DNA from: Stutzerimonas stutzeri
Lineage (GTDB): Bacteria > Pseudomonadota > Gammaproteobacteria > Pseudomonadales > Pseudomonadaceae
Direction of reading: 5' to 3'
NCBI RefSeq assembly: GCF_024448895.1
Contig: NZ_JAMOIC010000004.1
Location: 268,281 to 332,280, forward strand
Length of the DNA: 64,000 nucleotides
Part shown: positions 8,386 through 19,075 of the stretch, one piece after another
Position numbering within the stretch: the first letter of the stretch is position 1
How the letters are laid out: the number at the start of each line of letters is the position of its first letter
Position numbers and translations under genes: made by a program
The notes under the pieces: generated by a model
The model's input: only the letters and a program-made list of their open reading frames with translations
What the model was told of the DNA's origin: nothing
The model's database searches: none

Positions 8386-9096
8386 TCAGTCACCTTTTAC
8401 GTTCTTGCCGGCAACAGTGCCTTCTTGCAGCATGATCTGGTATTCCTTCCCGTCCTTCTCGATCTGGTGCAGTCGGACCAGCAGGTAATCCCAGTCGGTG
8501 GCGAACCACAGAATGGTCTGGCGCTTGCTCTGAGTCGGGTCACGCACGCGCTCGACCTTGATCGCATCTACCTGTCCGGCCTTGGTATTGACCTTTTCTT
8601 CGCCGAGCACGCGGAAGTCGTATGTTTCGATCTCATCGCCATCGACGACTTGATAGCTCATGCTTTTCTCGCCAGTGGCCACGGCATGCTGTAGCGCGAT
8701 CTGGTAAGTGGATTTGTCGAGAAGGCCTCGATTGAGCGGCAGTTTGACAGGGTCGCCACGGTCCTCGCCGACGACCTGTTTGGCCGACCAGTCGAAGTCA
8801 TGCTTTATAGCCTTGCCCTTGCCGAGTCCGCTGCGCTTGAGGCGGTACTTCTGCGGGACGAGCGTTTCGCCCTCCACCTTGAAAGTGCTGCGTTCGTTCA
8901 GGCTGGCCACCAACATGGAGGCTTCGAAGTCCAGCTCCCAGGTATCGCCTTCAAGGTTCACCAGGCTCCGCTGGGCAGTGCCACTAACGGGCACCTGCTT
9001 CCAGTCTGCGGTATAGCTGGCGGAGAAGGGCTTGAGCTCAAGTGCCTGAACCGGCAGGGCCAGTACGGCAAGAGCGAGCAGCAAGGCGCAACGCAT
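8386..9096 (-). CDS. DUF3108 periplasmic protein
   Basis: A 236-residue exported protein: a Sec signal of about 20 residues (MRCALLLALAVLALPVQA) followed by FSASYTADWKQVPVSGTA, the usual opening of DUF3108 proteins. In pseudomonads these follow purM-purN, as here. The gene starts 8 bp after the purN stop, forming a purM-purN-DUF3108 operon. ATG 9096 gives a clean signal peptide; longer upstream readings were rejected. The role is unknown; an outer-envelope structural or lipid-handling role is only inference. Confidence 0.85.
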   Translation of the reverse strand: MRCALLLALAVLALPVQALELKPFSASYTADWKQVPVSGTAQRSLVNLEGDTWELDFEASMLVASLNERSTFKVEGETLVPQKYRLKRSGLGKGKAIKHDFDWSAKQVVGEDRGDPVKLPLNRGLLDKSTYQIALQHAVATGEKSMSYQVVDGDEIETYDFRVLGEEKVNTKAGQVDAIKVERVRDPTQSKRQTILWFATDWDYLLVRLHQIEKDGKEYQIMLQEGTVAGKNVKGD

Positions 9097-9104
9097 AAAA
9101 TCTC

Positions 9105-9752
9105 CTAGAGTCTTAACAGGTGGCCGGTAGCCGGCAAGGGAGCGCCATCCAGCATCGCGCCTTGCTCGGCAAGGCGCAAGCGGCCATCGGCGAACCAGCG
9201 AACGGCCAGTGGGTAAATGATGTGCTCGGCTGCATGCACCCGATCGGTGAGCGCGCCGATGCTTTGGTCGGCTTCGATCGTCAGCACTGCCTGGACCGCT
9301 ACAGGGCCGCCATCGAGTTCCTCTGTGACGAAATGCACGCTGCAACCGTGCTCCCGGTCACCGGCTTCAAGCGCACGGCGATGAGTATCCAGGCCTTTGT
9401 ACTTGGGCAGCAGAGAGGGGTGAATGTTGAGCAGGCGGCCTTGGTAGTGGCGCACGAAACCGGGGGTCAGGATGCGCATGAAACCGGCCAGCACGACGAG
9501 TTGCGGCTGATGCGCGTCGATGGTCTCCATCAGGGCCGCATCGAAGCTTTCCCGATCAGCGAAGTCCCGGTGCTGCACCACGTGAGTGGCGATTCCAGCA
9601 GCCTGGGCCCGTTGCAGTCCTAGCGCCTCTGCTCGGTTCGAAACAACGGCACTAATGTGCAAGGGGTTGTCTTCGCCGAGGCTATCGATCAGGGCCTGCA
9701 GGTTACTGCCAGACCCTGATATGAGCACCACAACGTTGCAGGCAGCACTCAT
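9105..9752 (-). CDS. purN: Phosphoribosylglycinamide formyltransferase
   Basis: Transfers formyl from 10-formyl-THF to GAR, the third step of purine synthesis. The 215-residue protein starts at ATG 9752, whose A is shared with the purM stop (TGATG). It shows VVVLISGSGSNLQALID near residues 7-23 and the catalytic region NIHPSLLPKYKGLDTHRRAL with the His-Ser-Leu motif around residue 110, then DGG near 145. The one-base overlap implies translational coupling with purM. Confidence 0.96.
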   Translation of the reverse strand: MSAACNVVVLISGSGSNLQALIDSLGEDNPLHISAVVSNRAEALGLQRAQAAGIATHVVQHRDFADRESFDAALMETIDAHQPQLVVLAGFMRILTPGFVRHYQGRLLNIHPSLLPKYKGLDTHRRALEAGDREHGCSVHFVTEELDGGPVAVQAVLTIEADQSIGALTDRVHAAEHIIYPLAVRWFADGRLRLAEQGAMLDGAPLPATGHLLRL

Positions 9753-10810
9753 CAGTGACTTTTCAGGTTGTTCAGTACGACACGTTCGCCAGCATCGGCG
9801 GCTGAAGCGATCTGACCGATTAGCCACGGGCTTTCGCCGGAACTGCGCAGGTTCGCGAGTACGTTCTCTACTTCGCCCTGGGCTACACAGATGACCATGC
9901 CCACGCCACAGTTCAGCACGCGGTGCATTTCATGTTCGTCGACATTGCCTTGCTGTTGCAGCCAGTCGAACACGGCCGGACGCTGCCAGCTGGCGACATC
10001 GATCACCGCCTGGCTGCCTTCTGGGAGTACCCGCGGGATGTTGTCCAGCAGGCCACCACCGGTGATGTGTGCCATGGCTTTCACGGCGCCTGTCTCTTTG
10101 ATCAGCTTGAGTAGCGGCTTGACGTAGATACGGGTCGGCGCCATCAAGAGTTCGGTGAGCGGTTTGCCATCGATCTGAGTTGTCTCGATATCGGTGCCAG
10201 CGACTTCAATGATCTTGCGAATCAGCGAATAGCCATTGGAGTGCGGACCGGACGAGGGGAGGGCGATCAGTGCGTCGCCGGCCGAGACCTTCGATCCGTC
10301 GATGATTTCGCTTTTCTCCACTACACCCACGCAGAAGCCGGCGAGGTCGTAGTCCTCGCCTTCATACATGCCAGGCATTTCCGCGGTTTCACCGCCTACC
10401 AGCGAGCAGCCAGCCAGCTCGCAGCCGGCGCCGATACCGGTGACTACGGTGGCGGCGATATCGACGTTGAGCTTGCCGGTCGCGTAGTAGTCGAGGAAAA
10501 ACAGCGGCTCTGCGCCGCAGACCACCAGGTCGTTGACGCACATCGCGACCAGGTCTTGCCCGATGCTGTCGTGCTTGTTCAGGTTCAACGCCAGGCGCAG
10601 CTTGGTGCCCACGCCGTCGGTGCCAGAGACCAGTACCGGTTGCTTGTAGCCTGCAGGAATTTCGCAGAGCGCGCCGAAGCCGCCCAGCCCGCCCATGACT
10701 TCAGGACGCGCAGTGCGCTTGGCCACGCCCTTAATGCGTTCGACCAGCGCTTCGCCTGCGTCGATGTCGACGCCGGCGTCCTTGTAGCTGATGGAGGGTT
10801 GCTTGCTCAT
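9752..10810 (-). CDS. purM: Phosphoribosylformylglycinamidine cyclo-ligase
   Basis: AIR synthetase, the fifth purine step (FGAM to AIR with ATP). It has 352 residues, normal for the family. N-terminal [19 protein letters not shown] and the conserved [28 protein letters not shown] and [11 protein letters not shown] motifs are all present. It heads the purM-purN-DUF3108 operon, divergent from the DUF2066 gene across a 296-bp gap in which no PurR-type palindrome was recognised by eye. Confidence 0.97.
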   Translation of the reverse strand: MSKQPSISYKDAGVDIDAGEALVERIKGVAKRTARPEVMGGLGGFGALCEIPAGYKQPVLVSGTDGVGTKLRLALNLNKHDSIGQDLVAMCVNDLVVCGAEPLFFLDYYATGKLNVDIAATVVTGIGAGCELAGCSLVGGETAEMPGMYEGEDYDLAGFCVGVVEKSEIIDGSKVSAGDALIALPSSGPHSNGYSLIRKIIEVAGTDIETTQIDGKPLTELLMAPTRIYVKPLLKLIKETGAVKAMAHITGGGLLDNIPRVLPEGSQAVIDVASWQRPAVFDWLQQQGNVDEHEMHRVLNCGVGMVICVAQGEVENVLANLRSSGESPWLIGQIASAADAGERVVLNNLKSH

Positions 10811-11106
10811 AATCCGGACCTGTGAGGAGAGTGCGGGGCGACCGGTGGGACAAGATTGTTGTCTCGATGCGGAGAGGGCGTCGGACCGGTCTGCGGAAAG
10901 CGCGCGATTTTATCAGGCTTGCCGCATAGCGACCATCCCGCGCACCTGGCCGTCGTATAAGGAGCACCGAAACCCTTTCAGCTTTTGCTGCGGCGCCCGC
11001 AAGGCGCCCGTACGGTGGTTGCCCCGCTTCAGACGCCTGTTTAAGGTATAACGCTTCACCCACCGTAGCCGTACTCGGTTGTCGCCACACGACCGACAGG
11101 CTCCCG

Positions 11107-12267
11107 ATGACCGGCCAGCCAGCGAGTATCCGCATGCGCTTTATTCCCCGTCTTCTAGCCCTGTGTTGCGCGGTCGTTTCCGCTCACGGCATGGCGGCGC
11201 CTCTCAGCGATCTATATAAGGTGCGCGAACCTGTGGCCAGCCAGCAGCCCGAAGAGCGGGAAGAGGCGCTGCGCAAGGCGCTCGATACCCTCGTGCTGCG
11301 TCTTACCGGGGAAGCCCAAGCGGACCAGGACGCTGTAGTACAACTGCGTAAGGACCCGCAACAGCTGGTCAGCCGTTATTCCTACGAAGACAATGCTGTA
11401 GTCGTAAGCTTCGACCCGACAACTACCGAGCGCGCCCTTCGCTTAGCCGGCCTGTCATTGTGGGGCGCCGACCGGCCCAGCATTCTGACGTGGTGGCTGA
11501 CGGAGTCGGCGGATGGCTCGCAGCTTGTCGGTGATGCCCAGGAGGGCGCCGCCACATTGCAAGCGGCTGCCCAACATCGCGGCTTGCCGTTGCGGCTTCC
11601 CCTGGCCGATCTCAGCGAGCAGCTCGCAGCCACCGCCGACACCGTCAGCGCCAAAGAACCGCAAGGGCTTCGCGAAATTTCCGACCGCTATGATGCGGAT
11701 GGACTGCTCGCTGTGGTTGCCCAAAAGTCTGACGAAAACTGGGGAGCTAACTGGCGCCTTTGGGTGGGTGACAAGCAATCGCAAGGCAAAGTGAGCGGAG
11801 AAAGCCGGGCTGCCGTCGCCGACCAGGTGATGTTGGCCGTTAGTAGCTTTCTGGCTCCACAGTATCGGGTGGCGCCAGGCGCGACGTCGGAAATCACACT
11901 CGAAGTCCTCGGTGCCGATGTGTCGCGTTTTGCCGAGCTGGACCGTTTGCTGGAGCCATTCGGGGCGCAGTTGCAGCGTGTCGAAAGTGACCGGCTGGTG
12001 TATCGCCTGCGTGCAAGTCAGGATCAGCTCAAGGCACAACTCTCATTGGCGCGCTTGCAGGAAGTGCCCGCCGATGAGGTTGATGCCCAGACCAACAGCG
12101 GCGACGAGCCTGAAGTCGTGACCGAGGCCGGTAGCGAAGATACGTCGGCCGGTAATGCCGCCTCTCAACCGGCTGACGATCAAGCTGCTGCAGATGCCCG
12201 GGTCGAGGCTGAGTCGCGGCAATCTCAGCCGGAGGATAGGGGTGAGGTGCTGCGCTACCGTTGGTAA
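11107..12267 (+). CDS. DUF2066 exported protein
   Basis: A 386-residue protein with a signal peptide (RFIPRLLALCCAVVSAHGMA) followed by DLYKVREPVASQQPEEREEALRKAL, the hallmark of DUF2066. The C terminus is a low-complexity Glu/Ala/Asp/Gln tail (residues about 320-380). The start may instead be ATG 11134, nine codons later and directly before the signal core; no strong ribosome-binding site decides between them. It is divergent from purM and upstream of the AI-2E family gene, an order seen in other pseudomonads. The function is not known. Confidence 0.82.
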   Translation: MTGQPASIRMRFIPRLLALCCAVVSAHGMAAPLSDLYKVREPVASQQPEEREEALRKALDTLVLRLTGEAQADQDAVVQLRKDPQQLVSRYSYEDNAVVVSFDPTTTERALRLAGLSLWGADRPSILTWWLTESADGSQLVGDAQEGAATLQAAAQHRGLPLRLPLADLSEQLAATADTVSAKEPQGLREISDRYDADGLLAVVAQKSDENWGANWRLWVGDKQSQGKVSGESRAAVADQVMLAVSSFLAPQYRVAPGATSEITLEVLGADVSRFAELDRLLEPFGAQLQRVESDRLVYRLRASQDQLKAQLSLARLQEVPADEVDAQTNSGDEPEVVTEAGSEDTSAGNAASQPADDQAAADARVEAESRQSQPEDRGEVLRYRW

Positions 12268-12409
12268 GGTTGCGTATCAGCATGCCACCCTATCTGTGCC
12301 GCCGAAAATCCCACAAAACGGAGCGAGCGCCTGCATCTCGGGCGCTCGCGGCCGCTGATCTTCTTATCTGCAGTGGCCCTATGGATCGTACCAACCGGAG
12401 CACGGCGTC

Positions 12410-13504
12410 TTGAACATGACCATCTCTCATACCAACCGCTGGCTCTGGCTGGCGGCGCTGTTGCTGCTTGGCTGGCTGATTTATCAGCTTTCTCCAATCC
12501 TTGCGCCGTTCCTTGTCGGGATTCTGCTGGCCTATCTGGGGGACCCCTTGGTCGACCGGCTGGAGCGCTGCCGTATGTCCCGAACCTGGGGCGTGGTAGT
12601 GGTTTTTACGTTGTTCAGTCTGGTGTGTCTGGTGCTGCTTTTGGTGCTCGTGCCAATGCTGGGCAAGCAGCTCATGCATCTGTATCAGCTGGCGCCTCTG
12701 GGGCTCGACTGGCTCCAGCTGACGGCGCTGCCCTGGGTGCAGGTGCGCTTCGGTCTGGAGGATGAGTTCTGGCGTTTCGATCAGATCAAGAGTGCCTTTT
12801 CGTCGAATCTCGGCAGCACCAAGGATGTCGTGGCTGTGATTCTGAGCCAGGCGACCGCTTCGAGCATTGCGCTGCTGGCGTGGCTTGCCAATCTATTGCT
12901 CGTGCCGGTGGTCTGCTTTTACCTGTTGCGCGACTGGGATCTGATCATGGCGAAGTTGCGGACACTGTTGCCGCGGCGTCGCGAGGAAACGGTCATGGCG
13001 CTGATGCGAGAATGTCATGAGGTGATCGGCGCCTTTCTCAGGGGCCAGCTGTTGGTAATGCTGGCGCTGGCCATCGTGTATTCGGCTGGACTGATGCTGG
13101 TCGGGGTCGAGTTGGGGCTATTGATCGGTGTTCTCGCCGGCCTCGCGAGTATCGTGCCGTACATGGGGTTCGTGGTGGGCATAGGCGCTGCTGTGATCGC
13201 TGTGTTGTTCCAGTTTGGCCTGGAGCCCTACCCACTGCTGGGTGTCGCCGCGGTGTTTACCGTGGGTCAGATGCTCGAAGGCATGCTGCTGACGCCGCTG
13301 TTGGTCGGTGACCGGATCGGTCTGCACCCGGTAGCAGTCATATTTGCGGTGCTGGCGGGTGGGCAGCTGTTCGGGTTTACCGGCGTGCTGCTGGCGCTGC
13401 CAGTAGCGGCCGTGATCATGGTTCTACTGCGCCATGTTCATGATCTCTATAAACTCTCCGACCTTTACGCTGAGCCGCCGGTAGATCCCACTCGCCAACC
13501 ATGA
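12410..13504 (+). CDS. AI-2E family transporter (PerM-like)
   Basis: A 364-residue integral membrane protein with about 8 hydrophobic segments, of the AI-2 exporter/TqsA-PerM family. Members are proposed to export small molecules, and some act as Na+/H+ antiporters; the substrate here is unknown. The start is read as TTG 12410 because GGAG lies 9 nt before it; ATG 12416, two codons on, is the alternative. The stop overlaps hda by 4 nt (ATGA), the conserved perM-hda pairing of pseudomonads. A paralogue sits at 42.0 kb. Confidence 0.87.
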   Translation: MNMTISHTNRWLWLAALLLLGWLIYQLSPILAPFLVGILLAYLGDPLVDRLERCRMSRTWGVVVVFTLFSLVCLVLLLVLVPMLGKQLMHLYQLAPLGLDWLQLTALPWVQVRFGLEDEFWRFDQIKSAFSSNLGSTKDVVAVILSQATASSIALLAWLANLLLVPVVCFYLLRDWDLIMAKLRTLLPRRREETVMALMRECHEVIGAFLRGQLLVMLALAIVYSAGLMLVGVELGLLIGVLAGLASIVPYMGFVVGIGAAVIAVLFQFGLEPYPLLGVAAVFTVGQMLEGMLLTPLLVGDRIGLHPVAVIFAVLAGGQLFGFTGVLLALPVAAVIMVLLRHVHDLYKLSDLYAEPPVDPTRQP

Positions 13505-14205
13505 AACCCATTCAGCTTCCCCTCGGTATCCGCCTTCGCGACGATGCCACATTCGCCAACTTCTACCCGGGCGCCAACGCTGCGGCGCTGGGTTATGTCG
13601 AGCGAGTCTGCTCGCCAGAGGCGGGCTGGTCCGACGAGTTGATCTATCTGTGGGGCAACACCGGTGTCGGGCGCAGTCACCTGCTGCAGGCCGCTTGCCT
13701 GCGCGTCGAGCAGCGCGGTGAGCGGGCGGTCTATCTGCCACTGGCCGAGGTGGCCGTATATGGTCCGGCGCTGTTGGACAATCTGGAGCAGAGCGAGCTG
13801 GTCTGTCTGGATGATTTGGACGCAATTGCAGGCGATCCGATCTGGGAAGAAGCGTTGTTTCATCTTTTCAACCGCCTGCGCGACAGTGGCAGGCGTCTGC
13901 TGCTTGCTGCCGACGCTTCGCCACGCGAAATCGCCGTGCAACTACCGGATCTCAAGTCTCGCCTGAGTCTTGCGCTGGTGTTTCAACTGCAGGAGCTTTC
14001 CGACGAAGACAAGCTGCGGGCGCTGCAGCTTCGAGCTTCACGCCGTGGTCTGAACCTGCCGGATGATGTCGGGCGTTTCATCCTCACCCGCGGCGCCCGT
14101 AGCATGAGTGCGTTGTTCGAGCTTCTCGATCGGTTGGACCAGGCGTCGCTACAGGCTCAGCGCAAGCTGACCATCCCTTTTCTCAAAGAGACGCTCGGCT
14201 GGTAG
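13501..14205 (+). CDS. hda: DnaA regulatory inactivator Hda
   Basis: A 234-residue AAA+ protein that works with the DNA-loaded beta clamp to trigger ATP hydrolysis by DnaA and prevent re-initiation. The N terminus MKPIQLPLGIRL contains the QLPL clamp-binding motif. The Walker A region is GNTGVGRSHLLQA, with Arg in place of the usual Lys as in other Hda proteins. Walker B is LVCLDDLDAIAG. The start overlaps the upstream permease stop by 4 nt. Confidence 0.93.
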   Translation: MKPIQLPLGIRLRDDATFANFYPGANAAALGYVERVCSPEAGWSDELIYLWGNTGVGRSHLLQAACLRVEQRGERAVYLPLAEVAVYGPALLDNLEQSELVCLDDLDAIAGDPIWEEALFHLFNRLRDSGRRLLLAADASPREIAVQLPDLKSRLSLALVFQLQELSDEDKLRALQLRASRRGLNLPDDVGRFILTRGARSMSALFELLDRLDQASLQAQRKLTIPFLKETLGW

Positions 14206-14300
14206 TTCGTCTGGCATTGAGGGTGGACGTTCCACCTGTAATCTCTGAATCTAAAGCCCAGCCCAGCGCAAGCCGAATGAGTCACGTGCGTGCGACTTTC

Positions 14301-15659
<1,359 letters not shown>

Positions 15660-15817
15660 CAGGGGTTACTTCGCGCCAGTATTGGCGGCCATTCTACCCT
15701 TCAATCCGGCAAGGCCTGAAACGCTGCTCGCAGACGACTGTCTGCCAAGGTAGGCTTTCGCTTGTCATAAGCCTGCGACGTAGGTCTCGACAATCGCAAT
15801 GCCACCGAGGGGATGGA

Positions 15818-17038
15818 ATGCAGCAGCGGATCAAGGATTTTGTAGAGTTTGGCCGTTTTCTGGTGCAGCGCTTTCTGGCGGACCGCGGCCCACACAGCGC
15901 CGCCGCCTTGACCTATACCACGCTGTTCGCGGTGGTCCCGATGATGACCGTCACCTTCGCCATGCTCTCGGCGATCCCCGCATTTCAAGGGGTGGGTGAG
16001 CAGATCCAGATGTACATCTTCAGCAACTTCATCCCTTCCACTGGCGCAACGATTCAGGAATATCTCGTCGCGTTCACCGATCAGGCGCGGCAACTGACTT
16101 GGTTCGGCGTGGGGTTTCTCATGGCGACAGCACTGATGATGCTGCTCACCATCGAGAAAGCGTTCAATGTCATCTGGCGAGTGCGCCAGCCGCGACGTGG
16201 CATCTCGAGCTTTTTGCTGTACTGGGCCATTCTCAGCCTTGGGCCTCTGCTGCTTGGTGCTGGCTTCGCCATGAGCACCTACATCACCTCGCTGTCGATG
16301 ATTTCCGGCCCGCACGCGCTGATTGGCGCGCGTACTGTTCTGAAGGGGATGCCGCTGGTGCTCAGCGTCGCTGCGTTCACGCTTATCTATGCAGCAGTCC
16401 CGAACACCCGTGTGCCCTTGAGGCATGCTTTGGTTGGCGGCGTTTTCACTGCCGTGCTATTCGAGGCCGCCAAGCAGTTGTTCGGTCTATATGTCAGCTA
16501 TTTCCCCAGCTATCAGCTGATCTATGGTGCCTTCGCGGCGGTTCCGCTGTTCCTGCTCTGGGTCTATCTGTCCTGGATGATCGTGCTCTTTGGCGCGGAG
16601 TTGGTGTGTGGCATGTCTTCGTCACAGCAGTGGCGGCGGCGCTCGGTGCCGCGCCTGCTGGTCATGCTTGGTTTGTTGAGGGTGCTGTTCGAGAGCCAGC
16701 AGGCCGGGCGCGAAGTGCGCTTGCGTGATGCACATCGAAGCGGTTGGCAGCTACCGGAAGACGAGTGGGACGAAATCCTTGAGTTTTTCGAGCGCGAACA
16801 GCTCGTCTGCAGGACAGGCTCTTCGGGGTGGGTGTTATGCCGCGACCTGAATCACTACAGCTTCGATCAACTTATGCGCTGCAATCCCTGGCCTCTCTCG
16901 GGCAGGCAGGGTTTGCCCGAGCACTTGGACGAGCCCTGGTATCCCACGTTGCGGCAATCCCTTGAGCTGTTGCGCAAGGAACAGTCCAGTCTGTTTGGTG
17001 GCAGCGTGGCGGATTGGCTGCAGGCGCGGCGGGACTGA
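15818..17038 (+). CDS. YihY/UPF0761 family membrane protein
   Basis: A 406-residue inner-membrane protein. The N terminus [27 protein letters not shown] is the family signature, followed by about six transmembrane segments to residue 270 and a 130-residue cytoplasmic C-terminal region with winged-helix-like character. The family was once mislabelled RNase BN. GAGGGGATGGA precedes ATG 15818. It is divergent from arsC and upstream of the TlpA-like lipoprotein. The function is unestablished. Confidence 0.88.
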   Translation: MQQRIKDFVEFGRFLVQRFLADRGPHSAAALTYTTLFAVVPMMTVTFAMLSAIPAFQGVGEQIQMYIFSNFIPSTGATIQEYLVAFTDQARQLTWFGVGFLMATALMMLLTIEKAFNVIWRVRQPRRGISSFLLYWAILSLGPLLLGAGFAMSTYITSLSMISGPHALIGARTVLKGMPLVLSVAAFTLIYAAVPNTRVPLRHALVGGVFTAVLFEAAKQLFGLYVSYFPSYQLIYGAFAAVPLFLLWVYLSWMIVLFGAELVCGMSSSQQWRRRSVPRLLVMLGLLRVLFESQQAGREVRLRDAHRSGWQLPEDEWDEILEFFEREQLVCRTGSSGWVLCRDLNHYSFDQLMRCNPWPLSGRQGLPEHLDEPWYPTLRQSLELLRKEQSSLFGGSVADWLQARRD

Positions 17039-17065
17039 ATCAGCCTAGTACAAGGAAAAGAGACG

Positions 17066-17521
17066 ATGAATCGACCATTAGGATTGCTCGGTCTGCTTGC
17101 CGGCCTGATATTGACCGGCTGCTCAGAGGATTGGGGCCCTGACCAGCACGGAGCTGCAGTCACCACTCAGCAATTGAATGATCAATGGTTGCTTATCAAT
17201 TACTGGGCCGAATGGTGCGGCCCCTGTCGGACCGAGATACCTGAACTGAATGCACTGGATGAATCCAGGGATGACATTACGGTTCTTGGGGTGAATTTCG
17301 ATGGGCTGCAGGGAGATGAGCTGTCTGAGGCGGCGAAAGCGCTGAGCATCGAGTTCAGGGTGTTGAGCGTCGACCCCGCCGAGCGGCTTGACCTGCCGCG
17401 CAGTGCGGTACTGCCGGTCACCTACATCGTTGACGCTGATGGCAAGGTGCGGGATAGCCTGGTCGGCGAGCAAACGGCAGAAGGGCTGCTGGCTCGCCTG
17501 GAAAAGCTGCAGCAGAAGTAA
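17066..17521 (+). CDS. TlpA/ResA-like thioredoxin lipoprotein
   Basis: A 151-residue protein with a lipoprotein signal ending LILTGCSE (Cys about residue 19). The domain following it has the redox motif WAEWCGPCRTEIPELN near residues 48-63 and the cis-proline segment VLPVTYIVD. It should be anchored in the envelope as a dithiol-disulfide oxidoreductase, for example acting on cytochrome c apo-forms or other periplasmic thiols; the specific partner is unknown. It starts 27 bp after the YihY stop with a GGAAAAGAGA leader. Confidence 0.88.
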   Translation: MNRPLGLLGLLAGLILTGCSEDWGPDQHGAAVTTQQLNDQWLLINYWAEWCGPCRTEIPELNALDESRDDITVLGVNFDGLQGDELSEAAKALSIEFRVLSVDPAERLDLPRSAVLPVTYIVDADGKVRDSLVGEQTAEGLLARLEKLQQK

Positions 17522-17539
17522 TTGACCCGCGCTGGTGCG

Positions 17540-18112
17540 CTAGGGCCTCACGTACCAGAAGTCCTGCCAGAAGCCGATCACCTTCGCCGGGTAGTGATGC
17601 TTGCCGAGGCTCCCGTTGTAGCGTGCCAGAGCCCGGTTCATATCTCCGTTTTCCTTCTTCAGGTAATAGCTGAGGATGGTGCAGCCATAGCGAAGATTCG
17701 TGGCGTTATCGGTGAGATTGTCCTGTGGGCGCCCTAGCTCGGCTTTCCAGAAAGGCATCACCTGCATCATGCCTTGTGCGCCAACGCTGGAGATGGCGAA
17801 ACGGTCGAAGCGACTCTCGGCGTGAATCAGCGCCAGCACAATGTCCGGTTTCAGCCCCGCCTTACTCGCTTCCTGATGGACCAGGCGTAACAGCGTCAAA
17901 CGCTCCTGTGGATCTGAGACATATCGCTTCAGACGGGTCGACATGTCCAGCAGCCAGACTTCTGCGTCGAAGCGATCCTGAAAGCTTTCGGCTTCGGCTA
18001 CGGTGCGCTGCATCAATGCACGCAACTCCGGCTCTGGTGCCTGGCGAACGGCTGCGTACGCCGGCCAGGCGGCAATCAAAGCCAACAGCCCGAGGCAGAA
18101 AAGCACTTTCAT
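17540..18112 (-). CDS. Periplasmic lytic transglycosylase (SLT domain)
   Basis: A 190-residue protein with a signal peptide of about 21 residues (MKVLFCLGLLALIAAWPAYA). The Slt70-type catalytic domain carries ALIHAESRFDRFAISSVGA (catalytic Glu about residue 108), GMMQVMPF, NLRYGCTILSYYL and ALARYNG. It cleaves peptidoglycan glycan strands to 1,6-anhydro products. Small size and lack of a lipobox suggest a soluble enzyme. It lies 7 bp after the lipoprotein gene on the same strand. Confidence 0.9.
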   Translation of the reverse strand: MKVLFCLGLLALIAAWPAYAAVRQAPEPELRALMQRTVAEAESFQDRFDAEVWLLDMSTRLKRYVSDPQERLTLLRLVHQEASKAGLKPDIVLALIHAESRFDRFAISSVGAQGMMQVMPFWKAELGRPQDNLTDNATNLRYGCTILSYYLKKENGDMNRALARYNGSLGKHHYPAKVIGFWQDFWYVRP

Positions 18113-18119
18113 GGTGCGT

Positions 18120-19067
18120 CTAGTCGTCTTCGCCCGGATCGCGAGCTTGGCGCCCAGCGTCCTGCATGAGGCTGTGAAGGAATTCCTGCTGCAGATCGGG
18201 ATCGTTGCGGGTCAACTCGATCAGGCTTAGCTCGAGCTCGCTGGCCTCTTCTTCGAGACCGAGCTCCGATAGGCGTTTGACACGATGCACCCACTCACTG
18301 ACGTCATCGCCTTCCAGGTCATTGAAGATTAGGTCGTGAGCTTCGAGAAGCTTGCCACGCAGGCTCCTGCTGACCAGCAGCATGGCGTCGGCACGAGTCG
18401 CGTCCTGCGGGTCCTCGACCTGAAGTTGAAGTTTGCCAACCTGGCTGATGTCCTGATCGGCGAAGGGTCCATCCAGCAGATTCAGGCGCAGCACACCATT
18501 ACGGTCGGTGCTTAATTCATGGGTTTGGTTGCCAGCCATTACCAGCACAGGACGGTCAGCCCAGGGCAAGCTGGAATACTCAAGCCGGGCGTCCCGACGC
18601 TGCTCGTCGATACTGGCCAAATTCTGCTGCGAGCGACCGTTGGATTCCACGTTGACGAAGGGATTGAGGCCGGCGAAACCATAGCTGATCCAGTCGCGGG
18701 TGGCGCTTTCAGGCAGGTTGCCGAGCAATACGACATTCAGCACATTGGCGCCGACGCCCGCGACGACGGCGACAGCACCCATCGGGATCTCGTACAGCTC
18801 TCGCCATGGCTGGTACGGCGTATAGCGGTCATAGCGACGGGTTACCTCGAAGTCAGTGACTTCGAAAGTCTTCTGGTCGAGCACGCGAATACGGCGCTGT
18901 GGCAGCTCCAGCAGGGGAGCTCCCACTTCTATGCGCAGGCTGTGGTCTAGCAACTTGCGCTCGGTACGGGCTTCGTGTTCGCTGCGCTGAGGCAGCTGAT
19001 TGGCGCAGCCACTCATGAAAAGCGCCACGCTAAGCGTGGCGCAGATTGAAACACTTCGGTTGAGCAT
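18120..19067 (-). CDS. Unrecognised envelope lipoprotein (315 aa)
   Basis: The signal peptide MLNRSVSICATLSVALFMSGC carries a clear lipobox (MSGC, Cys21). The mature protein has a short hydrophobic stretch around residues 97-117 (PMGAVAVVAGVGANVLNVVLL) and a Glu/Leu-rich C-terminal helical region. I do not recognise the family. The start lies 8 bp after the proS stop, and a 9-bp GC-rich hairpin followed by TTTT lies inside its signal-peptide codons (19018-19042), where it could attenuate transcription coming from proS. The lytic transglycosylase follows. Confidence 0.7.
   Translation of the reverse strand: MLNRSVSICATLSVALFMSGCANQLPQRSEHEARTERKLLDHSLRIEVGAPLLELPQRRIRVLDQKTFEVTDFEVTRRYDRYTPYQPWRELYEIPMGAVAVVAGVGANVLNVVLLGNLPESATRDWISYGFAGLNPFVNVESNGRSQQNLASIDEQRRDARLEYSSLPWADRPVLVMAGNQTHELSTDRNGVLRLNLLDGPFADQDISQVGKLQLQVEDPQDATRADAMLLVSRSLRGKLLEAHDLIFNDLEGDDVSEWVHRVKRLSELGLEEEASELELSLIELTRNDPDLQQEFLHSLMQDAGRQARDPGEDD
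19018..19042 (-). terminator. Terminator-like hairpin inside lipoprotein coding sequence
   Basis: Reading the minus strand, a perfect 9-bp stem (GCGCCACGC / GCGTGGCGC, arms 19034-19042 and 19022-19030) with loop TTA is followed directly by TTTT. It lies about 25 nt after the lipoprotein start and about 35 nt after the proS stop. Confidence 0.5.
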
Positions 19068-19075
19068 GATGTCCG

